Shown here: in pieces, positions 6,817-15,089 of the stretch
Position numbering within the stretch: the stretch's first letter is position 1
Layout: each line of letters starts with the position of its first letter
DNA from: Chryseobacterium viscerum
GTDB taxonomy: Bacteria > Bacteroidota > Bacteroidia > Flavobacteriales > Weeksellaceae
Assembly: GCF_002899945.2 (NCBI RefSeq)
Contig: NZ_PPEG02000006.1
Span: 62,001 to 126,000 of the forward strand
Direction of reading: 5' to 3'
Length of the DNA: 64,000 nt
The notes under the pieces: model-generated
The model's database searches: none
Told to the model about the DNA's origin: nothing
What the model saw: only the letters and a program-made list of their open reading frames with translations
Position numbers and translations under genes: made by a program

Positions 6817-8879
6817 AAGGTATATTTTACCCCCAGAAATCCTCTGATACGCTGCATAGGAGCATAGCCGTATGCAGTATCAAATGTATAATGGTTGGGA
6901 TTGTTGATAGGGTCATCAATATGTTTATTAAATGGGTCAAACGGTCTCATCAAAGGGTCTTTAGGAGTAAAATTGAATAAATTTTTCACTCCGCAATACA
7001 CCTCAAATCCTGATTTGAAACTCTTGGACACCTGAATATTGGCCAAAGAATAGAATGGTGAATATTCCGGGCGGTAGTCATTCACTAAAACAGGAAGTCG
7101 CATCGGTCCGTAAAACTGTCCGGTAAAATCTACCGTCAGGTTGTTCGGAAATTTATAGGTCAGGTTATATGTTCCACTCCACTTTGGAGCATGCAATTGC
7201 TGTGTTTTCTGATTTTCATTATCAAATTTTTGATAGACATCCAGATAAGTCACTCCCAGATTCACACTCAGAGGAAACTGAAAACTAAAATCCACATTCA
7301 ATGAAGCTCCTCTCGAAATTCCATATCCATGCAGGTTGTCATAAATAATTTTAGTAGGATCAGAATCAAAATCACCTACAATTTTATTACTGAAATAGGT
7401 ATAAAATGCAGAAGCATCAAGATTCACCATTCGGTTTCCTACAGGAATTTTCCAGATATAATTTAGATTTCCGTTGACAGACCGTTCTGGTTTCAGGTCT
7501 GATTTTACAACCACTTCCCGGGAACCTGTCAATGCTGCATGATCTTCTGTAAATAAATTAACAACTCGGAATCCTGTTCCGAAGTTGAAACGCAGCGTGT
7601 GATATGGGTTTGGGGAAAACTTCCATGCGAATCTCGGAGAATGAATAGAATGATGTACTTTATCATAATCATATCTGTATCCTAGCAACAAAGTGTTTTT
7701 TTCATTGATTTCCCATTGATCCTGGATAAAAGCTCCCCAGATCGGAGACTTCATCGGTGCATTTGTGATCCCGTCTGGCGCTAAAGTTCCCGGCGTATTA
7801 TCATCATAAAATGTTCTTTTAAAAGTAAGTCCGGCCGTGATATCGTGTTTTCCGAAACTTCTGTCCCAATAAGTCTGAACAAAAGCTACTTTTTGTGTGG
7901 CATTGAAAGGATTGGTTCCGTAAAACGAATTCTGGTCATGGTAATTGTAAGAAAACTGGGTCACGATATGTTCTTTCATAGGCCACTCGTACAATCCGAA
8001 AACCTCTGCCCTGTTCGTATAAATACTTTCTCCGTAGACCTGATCACTACCACGGAAAGATTTGTTCCATTGCATTTCTCCCCCAAAACGATCTTCATAC
8101 AGGTATCTTAAAGCGAAACTCGCCTGTCGGTTTTCTTTTCTTTTAAAATTCCATTTGTTGAAGACAGAAATTCTACTTTGCAAAGTAGCATCCGTAAAAT
8201 TATCTTTATTCTGATCTATTCTTTCTTGAAAGCTGAAATAATTTAAACTTAATAATGAAGCAGCATTCTTTCCTACATTGAATTTGGTTGAAAGATCCAC
8301 ATTATTTTCAAACCAACCGGTTGTCATCAGATCAACACTCAGCTTGGGAGCTGTCAGTGCATTTTTGGTGATAATATTGATGACTCCCCCCATTGCTTCA
8401 GAACCGTAAATGGAAGATGCAGGACCTTTTACCACTTCTATTCTATCCACCAGACTATTCGGAATTCCGCTCAGTCCATATACTGTGGAAAGGGAACTTA
8501 CAATCGGCATTCCATCAATAAGGATCATGGTGTATGGTCCTTCCAATCCGTTGATATGAATATCTCCTGTATTGCACACAGAGCAATTCAGCTGAGGCTT
8601 TACTCCATTTACCATCGCAATAGCCTCAAAAATGCTTGGTGTCGGGTTTTTCTGAAAAAATTTCTGACTGTAGATCTCAACCGCTACCGGGCTTTTTGAT
8701 CTGCTCATCGGTTTTATGGTTCCCGTAACCACTACATCCTCTATGGTACTCGTCTTGATTTCTCTTTTGGTAACTTTTGCAGAATCAATGCTTTTGTTCT
8801 GCTGTAAACTTAAGCTGTCTGTCTCCTGGGCAAAACAATATGATGATAAAAAAGTAATAGAAAATAATATTCGCTTCAT
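6813..8879 (-). CDS. TonB-dependent outer membrane receptor
   Basis: This is an outer-membrane gated channel for a large or metal-bound ligand. The start at 8879 (MKRILFSITFL) gives a clean signal peptide and 688 residues; the next upstream in-frame ATG at 8909 lies in the operator. The plug domain (about 45-170) contains DVVVTGT, NGLEGPYTMILIDGMPI and VEVVKGPASSIYGSEAMGG-like TonB plug motifs, followed by a beta-barrel that ends in an aromatic-rich C-terminus. Cys99 and Cys102 form a C-S-V-C pair in the plug. The gene overlaps a secreted thioredoxin-like gene by 4 nt. A metal or siderophore ligand is likely given the palindromic promoter, but the ligand cannot be read from sequence. Confidence 0.9.
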   Translation of the reverse strand: MKRILFSITFLSSYCFAQETDSLSLQQNKSIDSAKVTKREIKTSTIEDVVVTGTIKPMSRSKSPVAVEIYSQKFFQKNPTPSIFEAIAMVNGVKPQLNCSVCNTGDIHINGLEGPYTMILIDGMPIVSSLSTVYGLSGIPNSLVDRIEVVKGPASSIYGSEAMGGVINIITKNALTAPKLSVDLMTTGWFENNVDLSTKFNVGKNAASLLSLNYFSFQERIDQNKDNFTDATLQSRISVFNKWNFKRKENRQASFALRYLYEDRFGGEMQWNKSFRGSDQVYGESIYTNRAEVFGLYEWPMKEHIVTQFSYNYHDQNSFYGTNPFNATQKVAFVQTYWDRSFGKHDITAGLTFKRTFYDDNTPGTLAPDGITNAPMKSPIWGAFIQDQWEINEKNTLLLGYRYDYDKVHHSIHSPRFAWKFSPNPYHTLRFNFGTGFRVVNLFTEDHAALTGSREVVVKSDLKPERSVNGNLNYIWKIPVGNRMVNLDASAFYTYFSNKIVGDFDSDPTKIIYDNLHGYGISRGASLNVDFSFQFPLSVNLGVTYLDVYQKFDNENQKTQQLHAPKWSGTYNLTYKFPNNLTVDFTGQFYGPMRLPVLVNDYRPEYSPFYSLANIQVSKSFKSGFEVYCGVKNLFNFTPKDPLMRPFDPFNKHIDDPINNPNHYTFDTAYGYAPMQRIRGFLGVKYTL

Positions 8880-8888
8880 GAAATTAAA

Positions 8889-8910
8889 ATTGTTAGACAA
8901 ATCTAACAAT
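8889..8910. promoter_or_regulatory. perfect palindrome overlapping the TonB-receptor -7 box
   Basis: Two 9-nt arms, ATTGTTAGA (8889-8897) and TCTAACAAT (8902-8910), flank the tetranucleotide CAAA. On the minus strand the -7 box TAGATTTG (8898-8905) lies within it, and a -33 element TTTTG (8924-8928) is 18 nt upstream. A repressor bound here would block the polymerase. The TTAGA-N4-TCTAA core resembles operators of DtxR/MntR-type metal regulators; this is a resemblance, not a proven match. Confidence 0.65.
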
Positions 8911-8972
8911 TATTTTTTAATTACAAAACTTTATGGGAAAAATATTGATTGAGCCAATTCATGAAAAATGAT

Positions 8973-8980
8973 TAAATTTG
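8973..8980 (+). promoter_or_regulatory. -7 box of hmgA promoter
   Basis: TAAATTTG matches TAnnTTTG and lies 22 bp ahead of the hmgA start codon, giving a very short leader. Confidence 0.55.
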
Positions 8981-9002
8981 AGAAACTACATATGAAAGTA
9001 AA

Positions 9003-10154
9003 ATGAGATATCATCTAGCGGGAAATATCCCACCAAAAAGACATACGATCTTTAAGTCTCCAGAAGATAAATTTTACTATGAACAGCTCTTCGGTACAGA
9101 AGGCTTCCATGGTATTTCTTCTCTGTTATATCATATCCACCGCCCTACACAGATCAAATCTATCGGTGAGCCGAAAGATGTTACTCCCAAAATAGCTGTG
9201 GAAAAAAACATCGCCCCAAGAATGTTCAAAGGGATGAATGTTACTCCTGAAGATGATTTCATGGACAGCCGAAAAATCCTTTTGATGAACAATGATCTGA
9301 AAATGGGTTTGGCAAAGCCAAGAAAATCAATGGATTATTTCTACAAAAATGCGGAATGTGATGAGCTCTTATATGTTCACCAGGGAACAGGAATTTTAAA
9401 AACATTTGTAGGAGATCTTGATTTTGTAGCCGGAGATTATCTTATTATTCCAAGAGGAACAATCTACCAGGTAGAGCTAAAGTCTGATGATACTGTATTT
9501 TTTGTATTGGAAAGCCACTCGCCTATTTATACTCCGAAAAGATACAGAAATGAATTCGGGCAGCTTTTGGAGCATTCTCCATTCTGCGAAAGAGATATGA
9601 TTGCTCCTGCTTTTAAAGAACCTATTGACGAAAAAGGAGAATTCTTAATCAAAGTAAAAAAAGAAAACCAACTTACGGATTTTATCTATGCAACACATCC
9701 GTTTGATGTAGTAGGCTGGGATGGATATTTTTATCCGTATAAATTCAATATTAAAAACTTCGAGCCTATTACAGGACGAATCCACCAACCGCCACCGGTG
9801 CATCAGAATTTTGAAGGACACAATTTCGTAGTGTGTTCATTCTGTGCAAGAATGTATGACTATCATCCGCAGGCTATTCCGGCACCTTATAATCACTCTA
9901 ATATTGATTCTGATGAGGTATTATTCTATACAGAAGGGGACTTCATGAGCCGTAATCACATTGACCTGATGGACTTCACCCTTCACCCAGGCGGAATTGT
10001 ACACGGACCTCACCCAGGAGCGATGGAAAGAAGTATCGGTAAAAAATTCACAGAAGAATATGCGGTAATGGTAGATCCATTCCGTCCATTAAAAATCACC
10101 GAAGAAGCTTTAAAAGTGGAAGATCCTTCTTATAAAACTTCATGGCTGGAATAA
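9003..10154 (+). CDS. hmgA: homogentisate 1,2-dioxygenase
   Basis: This enzyme opens the ring of homogentisate with O2 and Fe(II) to give maleylacetoacetate, in tyrosine and phenylalanine breakdown. The 383-residue protein is shorter than the about 440-residue human form, as usual in Bacteroidota. It has the cupin-like pattern and iron-site candidates His298 (YNHSN), Asp304/Glu305 and His334 (GGIVHGPHPG). It precedes the CoA-transferase gene and lies on the same strand as hppD and fahA further on, but it has its own promoter. Confidence 0.93.
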   Translation: MRYHLAGNIPPKRHTIFKSPEDKFYYEQLFGTEGFHGISSLLYHIHRPTQIKSIGEPKDVTPKIAVEKNIAPRMFKGMNVTPEDDFMDSRKILLMNNDLKMGLAKPRKSMDYFYKNAECDELLYVHQGTGILKTFVGDLDFVAGDYLIIPRGTIYQVELKSDDTVFFVLESHSPIYTPKRYRNEFGQLLEHSPFCERDMIAPAFKEPIDEKGEFLIKVKKENQLTDFIYATHPFDVVGWDGYFYPYKFNIKNFEPITGRIHQPPPVHQNFEGHNFVVCSFCARMYDYHPQAIPAPYNHSNIDSDEVLFYTEGDFMSRNHIDLMDFTLHPGGIVHGPHPGAMERSIGKKFTEEYAVMVDPFRPLKITEEALKVEDPSYKTSWLE

Positions 10155-10196
10155 TTTATTCTTAGAACAAAAACAGTTTTACCCTTTTGATATCAA

Positions 10197-10352
10197 CCAC
10201 AAAAGATTAAACACTTAAGCTTTATAAAGTGAATTCTATTTGCTTCAAAAGAGCACTAAAGATTTTCTTCTAATGTGTACTTTATATGATACTATTGAAC
10301 ACTTTCTTAAGTGAACTAAAGTGTTTAAATATAAATCTTTGTGACTTTTGTG
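10197..10352. repeat. palindromic intergenic repeat, family B
   Basis: The left end CACAAAAGATTAAACACTTA and the right part CTTAAGTGAACTAAAGTG then TTTAAATATAAATCTTTGTG are imperfect inverted repeats, with GAGCACTAAAGATTTT inside. The same words (AACACTTTAG, CACTTTAGTTTT, AACTTAAGTG) border the GxxExxY gene at 18.3-18.9 kb, so both belong to one repeat family. Confidence 0.6.
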
Positions 10353-10430
10353 ATGAAAAGTTCTAATAGATATATTTAAAAGTAAAAAAGTCTATCAGGT
10401 TCATACCAAAAAGTATTACTGAATACATAC

Positions 10431-10469
10431 AAAAGACGCTTTAAATCCTTTATTTAAAGCGTCTTTTTT
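10431..10469 (+). terminator. strong hairpin terminator
   Basis: The 15-bp stem AAAAGACGCTTTAAA/TTTAAAGCGTCTTTT with loop TCCTTTA ends in a T-run. It separates the hmgA transcript from the next promoter, which starts three bases later. Confidence 0.85.
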
Positions 10470-10471
10470 CG

Positions 10472-10479
10472 TAAATTTG
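10472..10479 (+). promoter_or_regulatory. -7 box of succinate CoA-transferase gene
   Basis: TAAATTTG matches TAnnTTTG and lies directly behind the terminator, 85 bp before the start codon. Confidence 0.55.
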
Positions 10480-10563
10480 TAAGGTATGGTTAACATATTT
10501 GACCATCATTATTTTTCATAACGCATCCTAAGTAATGGTGGTTTAAAACAAAATCAATATTAC

Positions 10564-12075
10564 ATGTTAGAAAGAATCAGATTAGAAAGTTTACACCAAA
10601 AAGTAACTACGGCAGAAAATGCTGTAAAAATCATTAAAGACGGTATGACCATAGGGTCCAGCGGCTTTACAAAAGCAGGTGACAGTAAGGCTATCTTGCC
10701 GGCACTCGCTGAAAGAGGAAAAACAGAAGACCTTAAAGTCACTTTGATGACCGGAGCTTCACTCGGCCATGGTACCGACGGAAAACTGGCCGAAGCTAAT
10801 GTTTTAAAGAAAAGAATGCCCTTCCAGGTAGATCCTATCCTAAGGAACAAGATCAACAGCGGGGAAATTCTCTTCATCGACCAGCATTTAAGTGAAAGTG
10901 CCGAACTTCTTCACACTAAAAATCTTCAGAGCATTGACGTAGCGATTATCGAAGCTGCCTATATTGAAAGAGACGGAAGCATTGTTCCTACCACTTCTGT
11001 GGGAAACTCAGTGACATTTGCTGCTTTGGCTAAAAAAGTGATTATCGAGATCAATACAGAAGTTCCTGAAGAAGTCTACGGAATCCACGATATTTACCAG
11101 GCAGAAGATTATCCTTACAGAAATGTTATTCCAATTGTAGCCCCATGGAACAAAATCGGGAGAAAAAGTATTCCTGTTGATCCCGATAAAATTGAAGCCA
11201 TTGTTTTTACCAACCTTAAAGACAGTCCTGCCGATATTGCAGAACCGGACGAAAAAACAACCGCTATTGCCAAACACCTTCTTGGTTTCTTTGAAAATGA
11301 AGTGCTTTTAGGACGACTTACAGATCGATTGCTTCCGCTTCAGGCAGGTATCGGTAAAGTAGCGAATGCGGTGCTTACAGGATTCAAGGACAGTAACTTT
11401 TATGACCTGACGATGTTTTCAGAAGTTCTTCAGGACAGTACTTTTGATCTGATAGATTCAGGTAAATTAAGTTTTGCCTCTGCTTCATCCATTACTGTTT
11501 CCAAGGAATGCTATGAGAGAGTCCTGGGAAATCTTTCAAAATATAAAGACAAGTTCGTTTTAAGACCTCAGAATATTTCCAATACTCCGGGACTGATCAG
11601 AAGATTAGGGGTAATAGCCATCAACACTGCGATTGAATTCGATATCTATGGAAACGTAAACTCTACCCATATCGGAGGTACAAAAATCATGAACGGAATT
11701 GGAGGTTCCGGAGACTTTGCAAGAAATGCTTATTTAAGTATTTTTGTTACCCAAGCTGCTTCAAAAGGCAACAATATCTCCCATGTCCTTCCAATGGTTT
11801 CCCACACTGATCATACAGAACATGATGTTGATATTCTTGTGACAGATGTTGGATTGGCAGATTTAAGAGGATTGGCACCAAGAGAAAGAGCACAGAAAAT
11901 CATTGATAACTGTGTTCACCCTGATTATAAGGAAGAATTACAATCCTACTTTGACAGAGCTTGCGAAAAAGGAGGTCATACCCCTCATTTATTACAAGAG
12001 GCATTCAGCTGGCATCTGAGATTCTCCGAAACAGGAAGCATGAAACAAAAGACAACAGTTGAAATTTCCAATTAA
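10564..12075 (+). CDS. succinate CoA transferase / acetyl-CoA hydrolase family protein
   Basis: This 503-residue cytoplasmic enzyme belongs to the acetyl-CoA hydrolase/transferase family and resembles the AarC/YgfH succinate CoA-transferase branch. Markers are GMTIGSSGFTKAGDSKAILPALA at the N-terminus, GIGKVANAVLTGF and the segment FSEVLQDS with the probable catalytic Glu287, which forms a glutamyl-CoA thioester in the family. It would move CoA between succinyl-CoA and acetate (or propionate). Its place after hmgA suggests use of the acetate or acetoacetate and fumarate-derived succinate from tyrosine breakdown, which is inference. A strong terminator follows. Confidence 0.85.
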   Translation: MLERIRLESLHQKVTTAENAVKIIKDGMTIGSSGFTKAGDSKAILPALAERGKTEDLKVTLMTGASLGHGTDGKLAEANVLKKRMPFQVDPILRNKINSGEILFIDQHLSESAELLHTKNLQSIDVAIIEAAYIERDGSIVPTTSVGNSVTFAALAKKVIIEINTEVPEEVYGIHDIYQAEDYPYRNVIPIVAPWNKIGRKSIPVDPDKIEAIVFTNLKDSPADIAEPDEKTTAIAKHLLGFFENEVLLGRLTDRLLPLQAGIGKVANAVLTGFKDSNFYDLTMFSEVLQDSTFDLIDSGKLSFASASSITVSKECYERVLGNLSKYKDKFVLRPQNISNTPGLIRRLGVIAINTAIEFDIYGNVNSTHIGGTKIMNGIGGSGDFARNAYLSIFVTQAASKGNNISHVLPMVSHTDHTEHDVDILVTDVGLADLRGLAPRERAQKIIDNCVHPDYKEELQSYFDRACEKGGHTPHLLQEAFSWHLRFSETGSMKQKTTVEISN

Positions 12076-12080
12076 TCTGG

Positions 12081-12153
12081 GATTCGATTTAAGCAAATTT
12101 TAAAAATAATTGACCGTCATTTAATTTTCTCAAATTGAATGACGGTTTTTTTG
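12081..12153 (+). repeat. direct repeat with terminator, copy 1
   Basis: A sequence of about 70 bp beginning near TTTAAGCAAATTTTAAAAAT and ending in the terminator is repeated almost exactly at 12481-12555, so the two copies flank the small peptide gene in direct orientation. Confidence 0.8.
12112..12152 (+). terminator. terminator of CoA-transferase gene
   Basis: GACCGTCATT pairs with AATGACGGTT (one wobble) and is followed by seven or more T. Confidence 0.8.
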
Positions 12154-12275
12154 AAAAGAAACCATTACTTTAAAATAAATCATATATATCGGAATTAATT
12201 TTTAAATTTAAAAGATTTAAAAAGCGTAATCCGAAAAGCTATATGAGTAGGAAAAACTAATACAATAAATTATTT

Positions 12276-12461
12276 ATGAAAAATCTTAAAAAAATGAAGA
12301 GAAACGAGTTAAAAAATGTAAAAGGAGGAGATAATCCTACACGCGTCGTTTGTGTTCAACTTATGAATCAATTTGTAGAAGTGTTTCCTGAAGATTTTTG
12401 CTATAATCCACAAAATTCGGGTCATACGGTATGCGTATGTAAAAGACTTTATGGTCTATAA
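12276..12461 (+). CDS. bacteriocin-like double-glycine leader peptide
   Basis: This 61-residue peptide starts with a bacteriocin-type leader, MKNLKKMKRNELKNVKGG, whose Gly17-Gly18 is a predicted cleavage site for a peptidase-containing ABC exporter. Leaders of this form are common on short peptides in Chryseobacterium. The 43-residue core has four cysteines (26, 42, 53 and 55) and the pattern TVCVCK, so two disulfides or other modifications are possible. No exporter, immunity protein or modifying enzyme is nearby. The gene is a stand-alone cassette between two near-identical terminator-bearing repeats, which suggests gain or duplication as a unit. Function is unknown. Confidence 0.75.
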   Translation: MKNLKKMKRNELKNVKGGDNPTRVVCVQLMNQFVEVFPEDFCYNPQNSGHTVCVCKRLYGL

Positions 12462-12480
12462 AAAATATTATCATTAACGT

Positions 12481-12555
12481 GAGGTTGATATAAGCAAAGT
12501 TTAAAAATAATTGACCGTCATTTACTTTATTTAAGTTGAATGACGGTTTTTTTTT
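12481..12555 (+). repeat. direct repeat with terminator, copy 2
   Basis: This copy shares the words TAAAAATAATTGACCGTCAT and TTGAATGACGG with copy 1 in the same orientation and spacing, with scattered substitutions. Confidence 0.8.
12512..12553 (+). terminator. terminator of the peptide gene
   Basis: Same stem as at 12112-12152 (GACCGTCATT/AATGACGGTT), followed by nine T. Confidence 0.8.
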
Positions 12556-12783
12556 GGAAGAAACAATATGCGATCAGACTTCTCAAAATATTCACCATAA
12601 AATTGTTTGCGCATCTGTGTTGGCATCTTCTACCTAACAGTGATTTTTCCAAACTCAGCTCATTAAGAATTCCATAACAACACGATAAATAAAGAACTGA
12701 ATGCTAAGATATTTAGTCCTTTATTTTTAGATTTATCCAAATCTACTCCACATGACAAAAGTCTTTTTATTATAGTTAAGATA

Positions 12784-12817
12784 TTTGGAATCGGTGTTAT
12801 TATAAATATTATCTTTG
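12784..12817 (+). promoter_or_regulatory. promoter of second CoA-transferase gene
   Basis: A -33 element TTTG (12784-12787) is followed after 22 nt by the -7 box TATCTTTG (12810-12817). Transcription would start near 12823. Confidence 0.5.
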
Positions 12818-12835
12818 AAAGAAGAGAGGTATTTT

Positions 12836-12883
12836 ATGAACAATATAAATACTCTGAGCACCCTTAAAAAGAACAAAATATGA
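12836..12883 (+). CDS. possible 15-codon upstream ORF
   Basis: An ATG at 12836 opens a frame coding for MNNINTLSTLKKNKI and its TGA overlaps the ATG of the CoA-transferase gene by the tetranucleotide ATGA. It lies just after the predicted transcription start. It could couple translation to the main gene, or be chance in AT-rich DNA. There is no support beyond position. Confidence 0.25.
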   Translation: MNNINTLSTLKKNKI

Positions 12884-14154
12884 ATAATTACATCAGCGCA
12901 GAAGAAGCAATATATACCATAAAAAGTGGAAACCGTGTCTTTTTTCACGGCAGTGCATGTACTCCCAATTACCTGATTGATGAGCTGGCAAGACAGTCTA
13001 ATCGTTTGCAAAATGTAGAAATGGTTTCCATTACCCAACAGGGCAATGTAGAAATTGCAAAACCGGAATACAAAGACAGTTTTTTCATCAATTCTTTATT
13101 TGTTTCCACTCCTGTGCGTGATGCAGTAAACTCCGACAGAGGAGACTTTGTACCTGTTTTCTTAAGTGAAATTCCTATTTTATTCAGAAAGAATATTCTG
13201 CCTCTGGACGTAGCAATTATTACGGTTTCCCCTCCTGACAGACATGGTTTCTGTACATTGGGAACTTCTGTAGATATCGCAAGAGCAGCTGTGGATACTG
13301 CAAAGATTATTGTTGCCATTGTGAATCCCAGAATGCCCAGAACACATGGAGATGGTATGATCCATATCAGCAGAATTCATAAACTGGTTTGGCATGAGGA
13401 AGAGCTTCCAACAGTAGATTATGGTTCAAAAGTAGGTGCTGAAGAAATGCTTGTAGGAAAAAATGTGGCAGAGCTTATTGAAGATAGATCTACCCTTCAG
13501 ATGGGCATCGGGACCATTCCTGATGCGGTTTTGAAATGTCTTACCAATCACAAAGACCTGGGAATTCATACAGAGATGTTGAGTGACGGCGTTATTGACC
13601 TGATTCAGGATGATGTGATCAACAATAAATATAAAGGGTACAACGATAATAAAACCATTACAAGTTTCTGTTTTGGAACCAGAAAACTCTATGATTATGT
13701 GGATGACAACACTGTATTTGCCTTCAGGGATGTAAGTGAGGTCAATTTCCCGATCAATATCATGAGAAACAAAAAAATGGTAGCTATCAATTCTGCCATT
13801 GAAATAGACCTTACGGGACAGGTTTGTGCTGATTCTATCGGAACGATGCAGTACAGCGGAATCGGAGGACAAATGGACTTTATGCGTGGTGCAGCTTTAA
13901 GTGATGACGGAAAACCTATCATAGCCATTACCGCAAGAACGAAAAAAGGAATTTCAAGAATTGTTCCTTTCCTTAAGCAGGGAGCAGGCGTAGTCACAAC
14001 CAGAGGTCATATTCATTATGTTGTGACCGAATACGGAACGGCTTATCTCTATGGAAAGAATCTTCGACAGAGGGCACAGGAGCTCATTAGCATTGCCCAT
14101 CCGGACGATAGAGAAATGTTGGAGAGAGCCGCCTTTGAAAGATTTAAACACTGA
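12880..14154 (+). CDS. acetyl-CoA hydrolase/transferase (4-hydroxybutyrate CoA-transferase-like)
   Basis: This 424-residue protein is a second member of the acetyl-CoA hydrolase/transferase family, closer in length and motifs to 4-hydroxybutyrate or butyryl-CoA:acetate CoA-transferases. It has LQMGIGTIPDAVL, HTEMLSDGVIDLI with probable catalytic Glu232, and the C-terminal GAGVVTTRGHIHYVVTEYGTAYLYGKNLRQRA. It would transfer CoA between an acyl-CoA and acetate. It lies in the tyrosine-degradation neighbourhood and may handle acetoacetate or acetate, but its substrate is not defined by sequence. It differs clearly from the 503-residue paralogue upstream. Confidence 0.85.
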   Translation: MNNYISAEEAIYTIKSGNRVFFHGSACTPNYLIDELARQSNRLQNVEMVSITQQGNVEIAKPEYKDSFFINSLFVSTPVRDAVNSDRGDFVPVFLSEIPILFRKNILPLDVAIITVSPPDRHGFCTLGTSVDIARAAVDTAKIIVAIVNPRMPRTHGDGMIHISRIHKLVWHEEELPTVDYGSKVGAEEMLVGKNVAELIEDRSTLQMGIGTIPDAVLKCLTNHKDLGIHTEMLSDGVIDLIQDDVINNKYKGYNDNKTITSFCFGTRKLYDYVDDNTVFAFRDVSEVNFPINIMRNKKMVAINSAIEIDLTGQVCADSIGTMQYSGIGGQMDFMRGAALSDDGKPIIAITARTKKGISRIVPFLKQGAGVVTTRGHIHYVVTEYGTAYLYGKNLRQRAQELISIAHPDDREMLERAAFERFKH

Positions 14155-14293
14155 TAATCAAAACATAAAAATTTTTAAGTTACTTTTACGTCTGAAACGG
14201 TAAAACATATTTTGAACCGGCATCCGTAAAATCATAAAAAAGCGCTAATATTTTGGCAGTATTTTTGATAAAACTCTTTCAAAAACAAGGAAA

Positions 14294-15085
14294 TTGAAAA
14301 CTATATATAATTCGATACGAGAAGAAGTTGTAAAGCATTCTAAGGTAAGGAATTCTGTTTTGGGGAATGTGAATGAATGGAAAAGAAGCCATTATATTAT
14401 TCTTTCCGAAATTATTAAAGATGAACTCTCTGAGGCTGAGGAACTGAAAGGAGGGAAAAAATTTGAAATTGGAAATACCATTTCCCATGTGACTCTTCAG
14501 CGATTTTTTGAAAACGATTACCAGGATAAAACACATAATGATCTCAGGTTTTTAAAAACTCTGGATAAGATCTGTATTTTCTTAGGATACAAGGATCTTA
14601 ATGATTATATCCTTTCTATAAGATACAAGAAACAAAACGTTGAAGAAACTGATAATCAATCCTATCTTACACAGATGGTTTATGATTACTGTGCAACTGC
14701 TTTTGAGTTCTGCAAACAGTTTCCCAATCATAATACCAAGCTTTTTAAAGACCTGGTTTTTGATGACTCTCCATTCTTGGAAAGGGTTTCTCAGTTCAGC
14801 AAAGAATTGTGTGATAAAGATTTTCATCTGGTTACCAAAAACAACAGATCCAATTATGAAGTTTTTGACATTCAGATTGTTACTGATGAGCCAGACAAAA
14901 AAATACTCGAATCTCAGGAGTTCTGGAATCTCCTTTTCAAAGTAGGAGAAACCGGAGAAGAACATTTTGTAAACCAACTGAGTACACAAATATACTTCAT
15001 CAGAAAAGTAGACAATACCTGGAAGATATGGGATAACTATAATCCTGATGCCGGTATGCTCAACAGGAAAATTGAAACAGTCTAA
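14294..15085 (+). CDS. hypothetical protein, possible DNA-binding regulator
   Basis: This 263-residue soluble protein is not recognised with certainty. The first 110 residues are helical and contain the segment SHVTLQRFFENDYQ and FLKTLDKICIFLGYKDLNDYI, which resembles a helix-turn-helix core of a type seen in Bacteroidota hypothetical regulators. The C-terminal half, after a linker around residue 115, has an SnoaL/NTF2-like look (EFWNLLFKVGETGEEHFVNQL...WKIWDNYN). There is no signal peptide. A hairpin terminator follows immediately. Reading frame, codon use and spacing look like a real gene. Confidence 0.7.
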   Translation: MKTIYNSIREEVVKHSKVRNSVLGNVNEWKRSHYIILSEIIKDELSEAEELKGGKKFEIGNTISHVTLQRFFENDYQDKTHNDLRFLKTLDKICIFLGYKDLNDYILSIRYKKQNVEETDNQSYLTQMVYDYCATAFEFCKQFPNHNTKLFKDLVFDDSPFLERVSQFSKELCDKDFHLVTKNNRSNYEVFDIQIVTDEPDKKILESQEFWNLLFKVGETGEEHFVNQLSTQIYFIRKVDNTWKIWDNYNPDAGMLNRKIETV

Positions 15086-15089
15086 AAAT

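Larger units (their letters stand above)
10155..10563. other. intergenic region after hmgA
   Basis: This 409-bp gap holds an imperfect palindromic repeat (10197-10352), a strong terminator (10431-10469) and a -7 box (10472-10479). I see no gene in it. Confidence 0.6.
12462..12879. other. intergenic region after peptide gene
   Basis: The gap holds the second direct repeat with terminator, about 230 bp without recognisable genes, a promoter near 12784-12817 and a 15-codon upstream reading frame at 12836-12883. Confidence 0.6.
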
